This document shows positions 44,663 through 53,732 of a stretch of DNA of 64,000 nucleotides, in pieces. A model generated the notes under the pieces. That model saw only the letters and a program-made list of their open reading frames with translations. It searched no databases and was not told the origin of the DNA. Position 1 is the stretch's first letter. Each line of letters starts with the position of its first letter. The stretch is from Candidatus Amarobacter glycogenicus. Lineage in GTDB: Bacteria; Chloroflexota; Dehalococcoidia; Tepidiformales; Tepidiformaceae. The position numbers and the translations under genes are program-made. Location of the stretch: positions 136,244-200,243 of the forward strand of contig JADJZF010000009.1 in the NCBI GenBank assembly GCA_016719395.1, given 5' to 3'.

Positions 44663-45166
44663 TTACTGAGCGCCCGGCCCCTGGACCAGTACTGGCCGCC
44701 TGGCGTGCCGGATGACGCCTTCGGTCACGCTTCCGGCCAGCAGGTGGGAGAGGCCAGAACGTCCGTGAGTCGCCATCACGATGACATCTGCATCAATTTG
44801 TTCGGCAAGTTCATTGATCGCCTCCGCGGTGTGTTCGGACCATGCAACGTGAGTCACAAACGACGCCGCCGGTATCTCGTTCCGGGCCAGATCGGAGAGT
44901 TCGGCCCGCGATTCGATGCTGCGGCGCTCCATCGCCTCGCCGTGCGACTCCACCAGGCGGGGCATCGGTGCACTCACGCTCATCCGCCCTATGACCTGGG
45001 CCGGCGCTTCGCTCACAGCGTGGTCAGTCCTGCCCCTGGTGGCGTGGGGGTCGTGGACGGTCACCAGGTGCACTTCGATCGCGGGTTGCATCGCCAGCAA
45101 ACGGCGCACCGTGAGGAAGATCCGGTGGGAGTTTTCGCTTCCGTCGAGTGGGACAAGGACTTTCAT
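44663..45166 (-). CDS. Universal stress protein (UspA family)
   Basis: 167 aa, single Usp domain: KVLVPLDGSENSHRIF at the start, VIVMATHGRSGLSHLLAGSVTEGVIRHARRPVLV at the end with the G-x2-G-x9-G-(S/T) ATP-binding pattern largely kept. The first half contains a variable His-rich loop. GGAGGAGG precedes the ATG. Probably an ATP-binding stress modulator. Confidence 0.9.
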   Translation of the reverse strand: MKVLVPLDGSENSHRIFLTVRRLLAMQPAIEVHLVTVHDPHATRGRTDHAVSEAPAQVIGRMSVSAPMPRLVESHGEAMERRSIESRAELSDLARNEIPAASFVTHVAWSEHTAEAINELAEQIDADVIVMATHGRSGLSHLLAGSVTEGVIRHARRPVLVQGPGAQ

Positions 45167-45489
45167 CGGTTCGGGGCCTCCTCCAGAGGGTTAGCCGCAT
45201 TGTGCAGCCCTTGGCAAGCCCCCGTGAGGACCGAAGCGCCCGCCGAGGCGTTCGAAAAGGGCCATCCCACGATTCGGCCGGCGTAATCGGGCCCGTCGTT
45301 CCGCCCTGCAAAACAGATCGTTGTGTGTTTTCAGCGGCCACCCTACTTGCGGAGCGACTGAGCGGGTGCTAAAACTAAGACCGGGTCGCGCTGGATGCTG
45401 TGTCCGCTCCACACATCCACCGGCCCCTTTTTCATGCCCCGACGGCGGGGTGGTTCGATGGGCGCGAAGAACCTAGACTTCTCGAACGT
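45167..45489. other. Intergenic region with promoter-terminator pair
   Basis: 323 nt between divergent genes. I see no coding signal. On the plus strand a TTGCGG-N17-TAAAAC promoter candidate (45347-45375) is followed by a terminator-like hairpin and T-run (45392-45432). A separate TAGACT box (45474-45479) lies 10 nt before the next ATG. Confidence 0.5.
45392..45432 (+). terminator. Intrinsic terminator-like hairpin
   Basis: TGGATG-c-TGTG (45392-45402) pairs with CACACATCCA (45410-45419) around a 7-nt loop, with one bulged C. CCGGCCCCTTTTT follows closely. No annotated plus-strand gene ends here, so it may close a short untranslated RNA or attenuate transcription into 45490. Confidence 0.55.
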
Positions 45490-45849
45490 ATGAAAGCTCT
45501 CGTCCTCCGTATCGGCGTCGTCTCCATGCTGCTGGTCTCCCTGCTGGCCTTCGTGCCTGCCGCCTCCGCTCAGGAGCACGGCGAGGAAGAAGCTGCCCAC
45601 GGCGACGGTTCCAGCCTCATCGGCGGCCCGGATTGGGACGACGTCCGGAGCGTGACGCTCTGGTCGCTGGCGAGCATCGCAGGCGGTTGTGCCGCTCTTG
45701 GAGTGCTGTACCTCTTCAAGCGCAAGGTCGGCGGCTTCCCCGAGAACCCCTCGTGGGTAGCGCCGATTTCGATCATGCCCTCCAACGGTCTCCCCCAGGA
45801 CGGCGACACCCCGCACGACGCGCACGGCAGCCACGCTCCCGCGCACTAA
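45490..45849 (+). CDS. Membrane protein with His-rich termini
   Basis: 119 aa from ATG 45490. Signal peptide with cleavage after PAASA, then acidic/His QEHGEEEAAHGDG, a second helix (about 55-78, TLWSLASIAGGCAALGVLYLFKRK), and a cytoplasmic tail with PTPHDAHGSHAPAH-like His residues. No family recognised. His at both ends may bind metal or haem. TAGACT lies 10 nt upstream; the intrinsic terminator lies further upstream. Confidence 0.7.
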   Translation: MKALVLRIGVVSMLLVSLLAFVPAASAQEHGEEEAAHGDGSSLIGGPDWDDVRSVTLWSLASIAGGCAALGVLYLFKRKVGGFPENPSWVAPISIMPSNGLPQDGDTPHDAHGSHAPAH

Positions 45850-45911
45850 CGCTTCCCGAACGTCCGGCAGGCGACTTCTCTCCGCCAGTTGCGCGGGAGA
45901 ATCGTGGCCGC

Positions 45912-46844
45912 CTACTGCGACTGGTCGTCGACGCTGGGCGGTAGGGATGCCGCATTCGCACTGATCAGCGCCTCCCGCATCTGTGCTGCGAGGTCCGACA
46001 TCCCGCCCGGCGAATACGGCACGAAGATCGTGTTGGCCCGTGACGACGCCCCGATCTCCTTTACGGTGTCGTAGTGCTGCGTCATCAGGACGAGCTGCAT
46101 GATGCTTTCTGGTGTGGTGCCGGAGATGCTCTGAGCGAACTGGTCGACCGACTCGCGCAACCCGTCGATGATGGCGCGCCGCTGGTCGGCGATGCCTCGG
46201 CCCTGGAGCGCTTTGCTCTCGGCTTCGGCTTCCGCGGCCTTCACCTTCAGGATCTTGTCCGCCTCTCCTCGTTCCTGCGCTGCTTCCCGCAGCCGCTTGG
46301 CCGCGTTGATCTCGTTCATCGACTCCTTGACCTTCTTGTCGGGGTCGATGTCGGTGACGAGCGCTTGGACGATGATGTAGCCGAAGGTGTCCATCTCGCC
46401 CGAGAGTTCCTCTTTGACGGCGATGGCGACCTCGTCCTTGCGCTCGAACACGTCGTCGAGCTCCATCTTGGGCACCCTCGCGCGCACGACATCGAAGACG
46501 TACGCCGTGATCTGGACCGTCGGCTGGTCCAGCCGGTAGAAGGCGTCGTAGATCTTCTCTCCGAGCACCATGTACTGGACAGCGACGCTGATGTGCACGA
46601 AGACGTTGTCTTTGGTCTTCGTTTCAACCGTGACATCGAGCTGCTGGACGCGAAGGTTGATCCGGCCGGCCACGCGTTCAATGAACGGGACCTTCAGGTT
46701 GAGGCCCGGCCCGGCGACGCGCCGGAACTTGCCGAACCGTTCGACCACCGCAGCAGTTTGCTGTTCAACGGTGAAAAGCCCGGACAACAGGACAACGAGG
46801 GCCAGCACGGCGAAGACGACAAGGACGATGAGACTGGTTTCCAC
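45912..46844 (-). CDS. SPFH/stomatin-like (Band 7) membrane protein
   Basis: 310 aa: one N-terminal helix (about 5-25), SPFH domain with VEQQTAAVVERFGKFRRVAGPGLNLKVPFIERV and TKTKDNVFVHISVAVQYMV, then a long coiled-coil rich in Ala/Glu (INAAKRLREAAQERGEADKILKVKAAEAEAESKALQGRGIADQRRAI) and a short tail. Forms membrane-associated oligomeric cages. No NfeD partner nearby. GTG start with AGGGAG close upstream. It lies 75 nt after the helicase gene. Confidence 0.92.
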   Translation of the reverse strand: METSLIVLVVFAVLALVVLLSGLFTVEQQTAAVVERFGKFRRVAGPGLNLKVPFIERVAGRINLRVQQLDVTVETKTKDNVFVHISVAVQYMVLGEKIYDAFYRLDQPTVQITAYVFDVVRARVPKMELDDVFERKDEVAIAVKEELSGEMDTFGYIIVQALVTDIDPDKKVKESMNEINAAKRLREAAQERGEADKILKVKAAEAEAESKALQGRGIADQRRAIIDGLRESVDQFAQSISGTTPESIMQLVLMTQHYDTVKEIGASSRANTIFVPYSPGGMSDLAAQMREALISANAASLPPSVDDQSQ

Positions 46845-46919
46845 ACATCTCCCTTTCCGCCCGGGAGAGCCCGGGCCGCTCGGATGCGCACCAGTATGGC
46901 ACCTGGGCCCGCCCGCCGG

Positions 46920-49900
46920 TTACCCGAGCGTCGCCTGTCGATAGCGATCGAGCAGGCGGCCAAGCTCGGCTTCAGGGTTGCGATACCAGCTCGCCGAGAA
47001 CGTGCGATGCACGTTCCATCCCATCCGCGTGAGGACCGCGTCCCTGCCAAGCTCGCGGTCCCGGGCCGCGGGCGCACCCGAGTACTTCGGCCCGTCGCAT
47101 TCGATCGCCAGGACAAACCGCTCGGGGTCTGCGGGGTGGCGGACAGCGATATCGACCCGGTACCCGCCGACGCCGACGCGCGGCACGCATTGCAGGCCGC
47201 TCGCCGTCGCGGCGGCGATGACGGCCGTCTCGAAGACGCTCAGCGGTGACACGGCGTTCGTCCCCAGCGGGGGAAGCGATTGAGGGCCGCGTTCGGCATA
47301 GTCCAGGTAGTCGCGCAGGCGCAGTGTGCCAACTGAGCCGGTCCGGGAGGGGTCGATGTCGCCCGAGCGGATGCTGCTGACGAGCACCGTCTTCCATTTC
47401 GCCCGCGTGATGGCGACGTTCAGGCGCCGTTCACCTTTCTCCTGCCCGAGCGGGCCGAAGTTCAGGATAAGCCGGCCCTCAGAGTCCCTGCCGTAGCCCA
47501 CGCTCAAGAGCATGACGTCGGACTCATCCCCCTGGACGGTTTCCAGGTTGCGGACGAGCCCGCCGCCTTCGAGCCAGCCGCGGATGAGTGGGTCGAGTGC
47601 GGCCGCGCCCTCGATCTGATCGAGGATTTCCGATTGCTGGGCCAGCGACATCGCCGTGATCGCGACCTGGCGCTTCCCTTCGGAAGCCTGCAACTCACGC
47701 CGGAGGACATCGATGACTCGCTGCGCTTCGGCCGGGTTCGCCCGGCTCTGGCCACGGCCATAGACAGCGTCATCTACGAACTCAAATCTCACACCCGACT
47801 CGGGGCGATCGCCCCATGCGTCGGGGAAGGCGATCAGGCGGCCGTCGTAGAAGTGCACGTTGGAGAAGGCGATCAGCGACTCATCCCGGGAACGGTAATG
47901 GGCGCGCAGCATCGTCGAGGAGAGCAGTGGGGCGGCTTCGTCGAGGATGCTCTCGAAGGTGACGTCGGCCTCCTCCGATTGGTCATCGGCGAGAGGGCTG
48001 ATCTCCTTGTTGAAGAAATTCGTCGGAGGCATCTGGCGGGAGTCGCCGACGATGATCGCCTGCTCTGCCAGGCTGAGGGCCACGACCATATCGGGCGTCG
48101 GGATCATGCTCGCTTCGTCGACGATCACCGTGTCGAAGCGGTAGGTGGCACCATCGCCGTGGCAAAGATACTGGGCCGCCGCGAGCGGGCTCATCAAGAG
48201 CGTTGGCTTCAGCAGCTGCACCGCTTCGCGGCTGTTCCCCAGCATCGTCCGAAGCGCCGGGCGGCGTTTGGCGTGCGCATACTTCACCAACGTGGCCATC
48301 GCCCGGTGATTCACGGAGCGCGGCCTGTTCGACCGAACCGTGCTCAAGACCTGGGTGCGGGCCCAGCCGATCATCTCGGAATCGAGGCGTCCGAAAGCGT
48401 CCATCAGGCGTGCGTGCTGCTCCGGCGCGAGCGAGACTCCGGCCTGGATGAGCTGGTCCGCCCAGCCGCCAAATGCCGAGGCCGGGACGACTGTCGCCAT
48501 GTGTCCGTGGTTCGCGGGGTCTGCCAGCAGAGTCGTAAAGGCCGCGCGCATCCCCAGCGGCTCAGTTGCCTTCAAGATCGAGGCCATGGCGGTGATGGTG
48601 GGGAGGCGGTGTACGGCCGGCAGCAGTCCGCTCGCCCAGGCGGAGATCGCCGAGATCGGGCCATCCACAGGCGCGGCCGGGCCAAACGCATCTTCCACCA
48701 CGCCCAGCGCCGACCCGATTGCATCGGCTTGTGCCCGGAGCCGAAGCCCGAGCGAACCCTCATTCCCGGTCTCCAGATAGCCATCGGCCAGGTAACGCCG
48801 GAAGTTGCCACGTGCCGCATAGAACCGGGGATTGAGGAACCGAAGGACGGATTTCGCCCTCTCCCGGTAGCCCCCAACCTCTCCCAGCCGGGCTGCGAGC
48901 GTCTCGAGCGCGCTCAGGTTGAGGGCAGCGGCCGGGCCTGTCGCCGGTCCCAGCGCGCCCCCGGCGAGTGCCTCGATTTCGACATCGATAGTCGCCAGCT
49001 TCGCCAGTTGCGAGCGCAGCGATTCGTGGCTCGCCGGATCGTAGGCGGTCCACCGCAGGTCTACCCATGGCCCCGCGAGGCACGCCAGTTCATCGAGCCC
49101 CAAACGCATCGAGGTCCCGTCCTGCATCGACTGCGTCCTCGAGCCAGAAACGGCTCGTCCCGGCGACCGGTGGAACCGGCACGGCACGGCGCTCGCCGGA
49201 TGTCTCGATCGCTTTTCCGAATACCTCGAAGGCGGTGATCCAGCCGCCCTCGCCGAGCTGCTGGCCGATGCCTTCGGCGTAGCCATTCAGCCGCTGGCGT
49301 AGCTCGGCGTAGCGCTGGGGGACCGCCGGGTCCGGCTGGGGTGGCGGCGGGCCGGCGTCAAGCGTGTCGACGATTTCCTTGATCACCTGGGCCTTCGCAT
49401 CGGCGCGGTTGGTCGCGCCGGCATTCGAGGCGAGGTGGAGGCAGGCTTCGGCGAGACCCGCCTTCGCCAGGTTCTCGAGCACCACTTCCCGCGCCACACG
49501 TTTCTCCGCGACGAAGAGGACGCGCTTTCCCTGCGCCATCAGCTCGGCGGCGATGTTCGTGATGGTCTGGCTCTTGCCCGTGCCTGGCGGCCCTTCGATG
49601 ACGAAGCTCGCCCCCGAGGCCGCCATCGCCACAGCCTCCAGCTGGTACGCGTCTGCCTCTACCACAACGCGAAGCGCGCCCGGCGCATACCGCCCGTCGA
49701 TCGGCGTGGACGGCGCCTCGATGGCGGGGAGTTCACCCTCGCCGGCGAGTGCCCGAAGGATCGGATGCCTGGCCATCCCCGTCAGCGAGCGCTCGATCTC
49801 ATCCACCATCGCCAGCTTGGCGAACGCGAACACGTCGACAACCGCGCCGTCCTTCTCGACGCTCCAGCCCGGCTGCTTCGCGACAACCTGCGCCACCGCC

Positions 49901-50586
49901 TCGAGGAAGGCGTCGAGCGAGTCGTGGAGCGGCTCGCCTTCTTCGTCTTCCAGGCGGGGGAGCCGCACACCGTACTGGACGTGGAGCAGGTAGGCGAGCG
50001 ACGGGTTCACTTCGGGCGGGTCGTCGGCCGCCGCCTGGATGTCGACTTCCTTCTGCTGCCGGTCGTAGGCCAGCTCAACCGGGACGAGGACAAGCGGCGA
50101 GCGTAGCAGGTGGCCCTCGGCGTCTACCCAATCGAGCCACCCCAGCGCGGCAAAGAGCACCTGGATCCCCTGTTCCCGGTCCGCGAGTCGTGCGCGTTCC
50201 GCGAGGCGGGTTGTCGCTGCAAACGCCGCGAGCGCGCGGTCGTCCTCGGTCGGGCTGGCCGCGTCCGGGGCGAAGTTCCGCGCGCTGAATGACGTCTGCC
50301 CCTCGTTCACAACGAGCGTGTCCCAGAGCCCGTCCGATGAAGCGGGCAACGCCAGGGTCGCGCGGGAGGGCCGATGGTTGATGGCGCGGTTGCGACGCGT
50401 GACATCCAGCAGTTCGCGCTTCCAACGCTCAGCGCGCCGCCGGAAGGCTTCCGAAACAGGCTCTGGAGGACTCGCCTCGGCTGCTTCGGGCCCCTCAGCC
50501 GCACCGGGCGGAGCGTCCTCATCGCCCGCCGAGGGGACGCGAAACCCGAAGTTCACGACCGGCTCTCTCTGCTCTTTCCGCGCCAC
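46920..50586 (-). CDS. DUF4011-SF1 helicase-MTES_1575/Vsr-like nuclease, frameshifted
   Basis: About 1,220 codons in two phases. N-terminal DUF4011 block RWKRELLDVTRRNRAINHRPS (54-74), then the helicase Walker A GPPGTGKSQTITNIAAE (about 330-345) and VLFVAEKRVAREVV. The break is at a C-run at 49098-49101; removing one base joins DAGRDLDAFG to LDELACLAGPWVDL. The second part holds Walker B VIVDEASMI, IVGDSRQMPP, MLRAHYRSRDESLIAFSN, VRNLETVQGDESDVMLLSVGY and RRLNVAITRAK. A C-terminal REase domain (YRVDIAVRHP, LAIECDGPKYSGAPAARDRE, LTRMGWNVHRTFSASWYRNPE) follows. Upf1-like SF1 helicase fused to a nuclease; related architectures are linked to phage defence. TAGACT lies 6 nt before the GTG. Confidence 0.88.
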
Positions 50587-50592
50587 CTCCTG

Positions 50593-50660
50593 AGTCTACC
50601 AGCCGGCCGCGACGGCAAGCCCGGCCCAGCCGCTGCCCAGAGGCCAGATTCCGGTAGAGT
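50593..50660. promoter_or_regulatory. Divergent leaderless promoters (helicase / glucokinase)
   Basis: Minus-strand TAGACT (50598-50593) is 6 nt from the helicase GTG. Plus-strand TAGAGT (50655-50660) is 8 nt from the glucokinase ATG. Confidence 0.55.
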
Positions 50661-50668
50661 TCAGGGCG

Positions 50669-51616
50669 ATGAGTCGCACCGTCCTCGCCGCCGACTTTGG
50701 AGGGACGCATCTCCGCGCCGCCGTGGTGGATGAAGCCGGAGGCATCCTTCAGCGGTCTGACCACGCCACGCCCGCCAACACCCCGCAGAATGTTGCCGCT
50801 ACGGTCGTCGATCTCCTGGCGGAGGTCGCCCGGGCGGCGAGCCCGCAGCCTTCGGCGGTCTGCATCGCCACAGCCGGGCTCATCAACGCGGACCAGGGCA
50901 AGGTCATCCTCGCGCCGAACATTCCCGGCTTCCGAAACCTCGTCCTCACGACGCCGGTCGCCGAACGGCTGGGCATCCCTGCCTTCATCGAGAATGACGC
51001 GAGCGCCGCTGCGCTGGGCGAATTTCGCTTCGGCGCCGGAAGAGGGACGCGCCACCTCCTCCATGCCACGCTCGGCACGGGCATAGGCGGCGGCATCGTG
51101 ATCGACGGGAGACTCTATCGGGGGGCATCCGGCCTCGCCGGCGAGATCGGCCACATTATCCTCAACCCGGCCGGGCCGAAGTGTAACTGCGGCTCGCGCG
51201 GATGCCTCGAAGCAATGGTCAGCGGTGTGGCATTCGCGCAGCGGGCGAAGAAGATCCTCGAACAGCGCAAGTCGCCGGTCCTCCACGAAATCGTCGGCTA
51301 TGGCGAACCGACGGCGGCCCACCTCCACGCCGCCGCGGCCAAAGGCGACGCCCTCTGCGAGGCCGAGATCCGTCACGGCGGCCATCTCCTCGGGCTCGGC
51401 CTGGGCAGCCTGGTGAACGTCCTCAACCCGGATGCGGTCACCCTCAGCGGCGGCCTGCTCGCCATGGGCGACATGCTGATCGGCCCGATGCGGGAAGCGA
51501 TGTACTCGCTCGCCTACGGCCCGGCCGCGGGCACGCTTCTCCGGACCAGCACCCTCGGCGAGGACGCGGGACTGCTCGGGGCCGCTGCGGTGGCCTTCGA
51601 GCGACTGGACGGTTAG
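50669..51616 (+). CDS. glcK: ROK-family glucokinase
   Basis: 315 aa sugar kinase phosphorylating glucose (or a related hexose) with ATP. Phosphate-1 loop LAADFGGTHLRAAVVDE, catalytic Asp in FIENDASAAALGEF, ATLGTGIGGGIVIDG, GEIGHIIL and the ROK zinc motif CNCGSRGCLE. C-terminal LVNVLNPDAVTLSGGLLAMG. All ROK landmarks are intact. Stand-alone gene, divergent from the helicase. Confidence 0.92.
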   Translation: MSRTVLAADFGGTHLRAAVVDEAGGILQRSDHATPANTPQNVAATVVDLLAEVARAASPQPSAVCIATAGLINADQGKVILAPNIPGFRNLVLTTPVAERLGIPAFIENDASAAALGEFRFGAGRGTRHLLHATLGTGIGGGIVIDGRLYRGASGLAGEIGHIILNPAGPKCNCGSRGCLEAMVSGVAFAQRAKKILEQRKSPVLHEIVGYGEPTAAHLHAAAAKGDALCEAEIRHGGHLLGLGLGSLVNVLNPDAVTLSGGLLAMGDMLIGPMREAMYSLAYGPAAGTLLRTSTLGEDAGLLGAAAVAFERLDG

Positions 51617-51791
51617 CAGGGGTCCGGGCGCCGGTACGCGGGCGGGCCAGGCGCCCGAAGTCACTGCCCGGACGCGTAGGGAACCTCTCCGCCCAGATTT
51701 TGCAGTCGCTTTACTGAGAATAAGGGATATCCCGGTCGTTCACGTCCTTTCCGAGGACTAGCGTCAGTTGCGGTGGCCCTCGGGAGAATGT

Positions 51792-52673
51792 GTGAACCAC
51801 AAACTCACCCGGGCGCTTGGCGCATCCCTGGTGTTGCTCGGCGCCCTCGCGTGGACCGCTGCCGCGCCCCCGGCGGCGAACGCCCTGACGAACTGCACCG
51901 TCGATGACCTGACCGTCGATGGCGAGGAGCAGGCTTTCCTGCGCCTCATCAACGACTATCGGGCCAAAAACGGTATCGCGGCCCTTTCGCTCGACCCCGC
52001 CCTCACGCGGGCATCGACGTGGATGGCCTCGGACCTCAGCAGCCGTTCGACGTTCGCCCACACCGACTCCCTCGGGCGAAGCCCATGGGTACGCATGCCG
52101 GATTGCGGCGTCACGGCGCCAGGCGGTGAGAACCTCGCCGCAGGGACCAACTACTCGAGTGCGCAATCCGCGCTCGATGCCTGGATCAACTCGCCCAAAC
52201 ATCGCGAGTTGATGCTCGCCTCAGATTTCAAGGCCATTGGCGTCGCCAGGGTCTTCCGGGAGGGTTCGACTTACGGCTGGTACTGGGTAACGGACTTCGG
52301 CTACAGCGGTGGGGATACTTCAACAGCGGCCACCACCACCCCGCCTCCAACGCCGGCGCCCACGATTGCCCCGAAACCGGCCCAACCCGTTGCGACTCCT
52401 GCCGCCGCCCCACCGCCGCCGCGGCGGATGCTCGCCCTCGAGGCTGGCGTCAGCCTCCTCACATGGGACGGTGGGTACGTCCATCCCGCGCAGGTCTTCG
52501 GCGGCAAGGCCAACTGGGTCTCGATGGTCTACGTCTTCGACCAGGGGTCGCAGACCTGGCTGCGCTGGGGCCCGGGCCTCGATCCCCAGATGCAAACGCT
52601 CACCGAGCTCCGGAACGGCGTGCAGTACTGGGTAGTCGTCACCCGCTCCATCGAGGTCGAGGTCATCGATTAG
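51792..52673 (+). CDS. Secreted CAP/SCP-domain protein
   Basis: 293 aa from GTG 51792 (GGGAGA upstream). Signal peptide ending AANA, then a CAP domain: LRLINDYRAKNGIAALSLDPALTRASTWMASDL, FAHTDSLG, GENLAAG, SALDAWINSPKHRELMLASDFKAIGVAR and YGWYWVTDFG. The CAP cavity His residues (FAHTD, KHRE) and Glu are present. A Thr/Pro/Ala-rich linker (about 180-220) joins a C-terminal beta domain ending VVVTRSIEVEVID. Extracellular; in spore-formers such proteins are peptidoglycan-associated, here the role is unknown. Confidence 0.9.
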   Translation: MNHKLTRALGASLVLLGALAWTAAAPPAANALTNCTVDDLTVDGEEQAFLRLINDYRAKNGIAALSLDPALTRASTWMASDLSSRSTFAHTDSLGRSPWVRMPDCGVTAPGGENLAAGTNYSSAQSALDAWINSPKHRELMLASDFKAIGVARVFREGSTYGWYWVTDFGYSGGDTSTAATTTPPPTPAPTIAPKPAQPVATPAAAPPPPRRMLALEAGVSLLTWDGGYVHPAQVFGGKANWVSMVYVFDQGSQTWLRWGPGLDPQMQTLTELRNGVQYWVVVTRSIEVEVID

Positions 52674-52676
52674 CCT

Positions 52677-52832
52677 TCAGCGTCCGCGGTTGCGCCGCCG
52701 CTTCGGGGCGGCGCCCATCTTCTTCAGGCGCTTGCTAATGGCCGCCGGCTCCACGGTCAGCAGGCCCCTGCCCTGCACCGTCATCCGGCGGCGCTTCGCA
52801 TCAATCTTCCTCGCGCGCTCTTCCCAGCCCAT
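52677..52832 (-). CDS. Small basic protein (51 aa)
   Basis: Starts GWEERARKIDAKRRRMTVQG and ends in an Arg/Lys-rich tail; about one third of residues are basic, with no Cys. TAACCT ends 7 nt before ATG 52832, the same leaderless arrangement as many genes here, which supports it as real. Convergent with the CAP gene (3 nt between stops). It may bind RNA or ribosomes; no family is certain. Confidence 0.55.
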   Translation of the reverse strand: MGWEERARKIDAKRRRMTVQGRGLLTVEPAAISKRLKKMGAAPKRRRNRGR

Positions 52833-52839
52833 GGGGAGA

Positions 52840-52845
52840 AGGTTA
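52840..52845 (-). promoter_or_regulatory. -10 box TAACCT for the small basic protein
   Basis: TAACCT (52845-52840) ends 7 nt before ATG 52832. No Shine-Dalgarno. Confidence 0.45.
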
Positions 52846-52991
52846 CCGCCGGCGACACAGCAACAACGGGAACGAGGGCGGGGCGGACTGACCGTTTGGG
52901 TCGTGGGTTCGTGTCCTGGGGTCTGTTTGCAGCGGTGGGGGGCTGGGGGCGTCGGGGGGCTGCTCCCTCGAGTCCGGGTGCTCCAGGCAGC

Positions 52992-53657
52992 CTAGTCGTG
53001 GTGGTTCGCGTGGATGACGCCCATGTGTTCATCCAGGTGCTCGACCATCTCGTGGAGCTCGCGGATCTTCTGGTCGAGGTCGTTCATCCGTTCCCATTCC
53101 GGGTCGGGGAGCCGCTGGATAGCTCCGTTGGAATCATCATGGAAAGCGACGATATGGCCGGGGACGCCGACGACGGTCGCGTTCGCCGGGACATTCGTGA
53201 CCACCACCGATCCGGCGCCGATGCGCGCGTTCTCCCCGATCTCGATTCCCCCGATCACCTTCGCGCCCGCCCCAACCGTCACCCGGTCACGCAACGTCGG
53301 GTGGCGCTTGATGCGCCGGGTGCTCGTCCCGCCGAGCGTCACTCCCTGGTAGAGCATCACGTCGTCGCCGATTTCAGCCGTCTCGCCGATGACGACGCCC
53401 ATGCCGTGGTCGATGAAGAACCGCGATCCGATCGTCGCACCGGGATGGATCTCGATCCCCGTGAAGAACCGGGCCAGGTGCATCAGCCCGCGGGGGACCA
53501 CGGGGATACCCGCGCGATGCATGGCATGGGCGGCACGGTGCGCCAGCCGCGCGTGGAAGCCCGGGTAGAAGAGGACTACCTCGAGGACGTTCCGGGCCGC
53601 GGGATCGCGCTCCATTGTGGCGTGGATGTCTTGCCGGATCTCCTGGATCAATGCCAT
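52992..53657 (-). CDS. cysE: Serine O-acetyltransferase
   Basis: Makes O-acetylserine from serine and acetyl-CoA for cysteine synthesis. 221 aa from ATG 53657 (GGAGGGG upstream); an earlier frame start at 53825 is not credible. Helical N-terminus EIRQDIHATMERDPAARNVLEVVLFYPGFHARLAHRAAH, then left-handed beta helix with catalytic FFIDHGMGVVIGETAEIGDDVMLYQGVTLGG (Asp-His and Glu) and GAKVIGGIEIGENARIGAGSVVVTNV. The C-terminal tail is short and unlike the Cys-feedback tail of E. coli. No cysK adjacent. Confidence 0.95.
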   Translation of the reverse strand: MALIQEIRQDIHATMERDPAARNVLEVVLFYPGFHARLAHRAAHAMHRAGIPVVPRGLMHLARFFTGIEIHPGATIGSRFFIDHGMGVVIGETAEIGDDVMLYQGVTLGGTSTRRIKRHPTLRDRVTVGAGAKVIGGIEIGENARIGAGSVVVTNVPANATVVGVPGHIVAFHDDSNGAIQRLPDPEWERMNDLDQKIRELHEMVEHLDEHMGVIHANHHD

Positions 53658-53720
53658 CCCCTCCACCTTAGCAAATGTAGGCGAGCGAATCTCCGCGGCT
53701 CCGCCTTCCGCGACATCGGC

Positions 53721-53726
53721 TACGAT
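53721..53726 (+). promoter_or_regulatory. -10 box TACGAT
   Basis: TACGAT ends 6 nt before GTG 53733, fixing the start of the next gene well inside a longer open frame. Confidence 0.5.
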
Positions 53727-53732
53727 CAGAAC

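Noticed and set aside
52896..53720. Long plus-strand open frame upstream of 53733
   Set aside because: It is antisense to cysE and has no family resemblance; the TACGAT box places the real start at GTG 53733.
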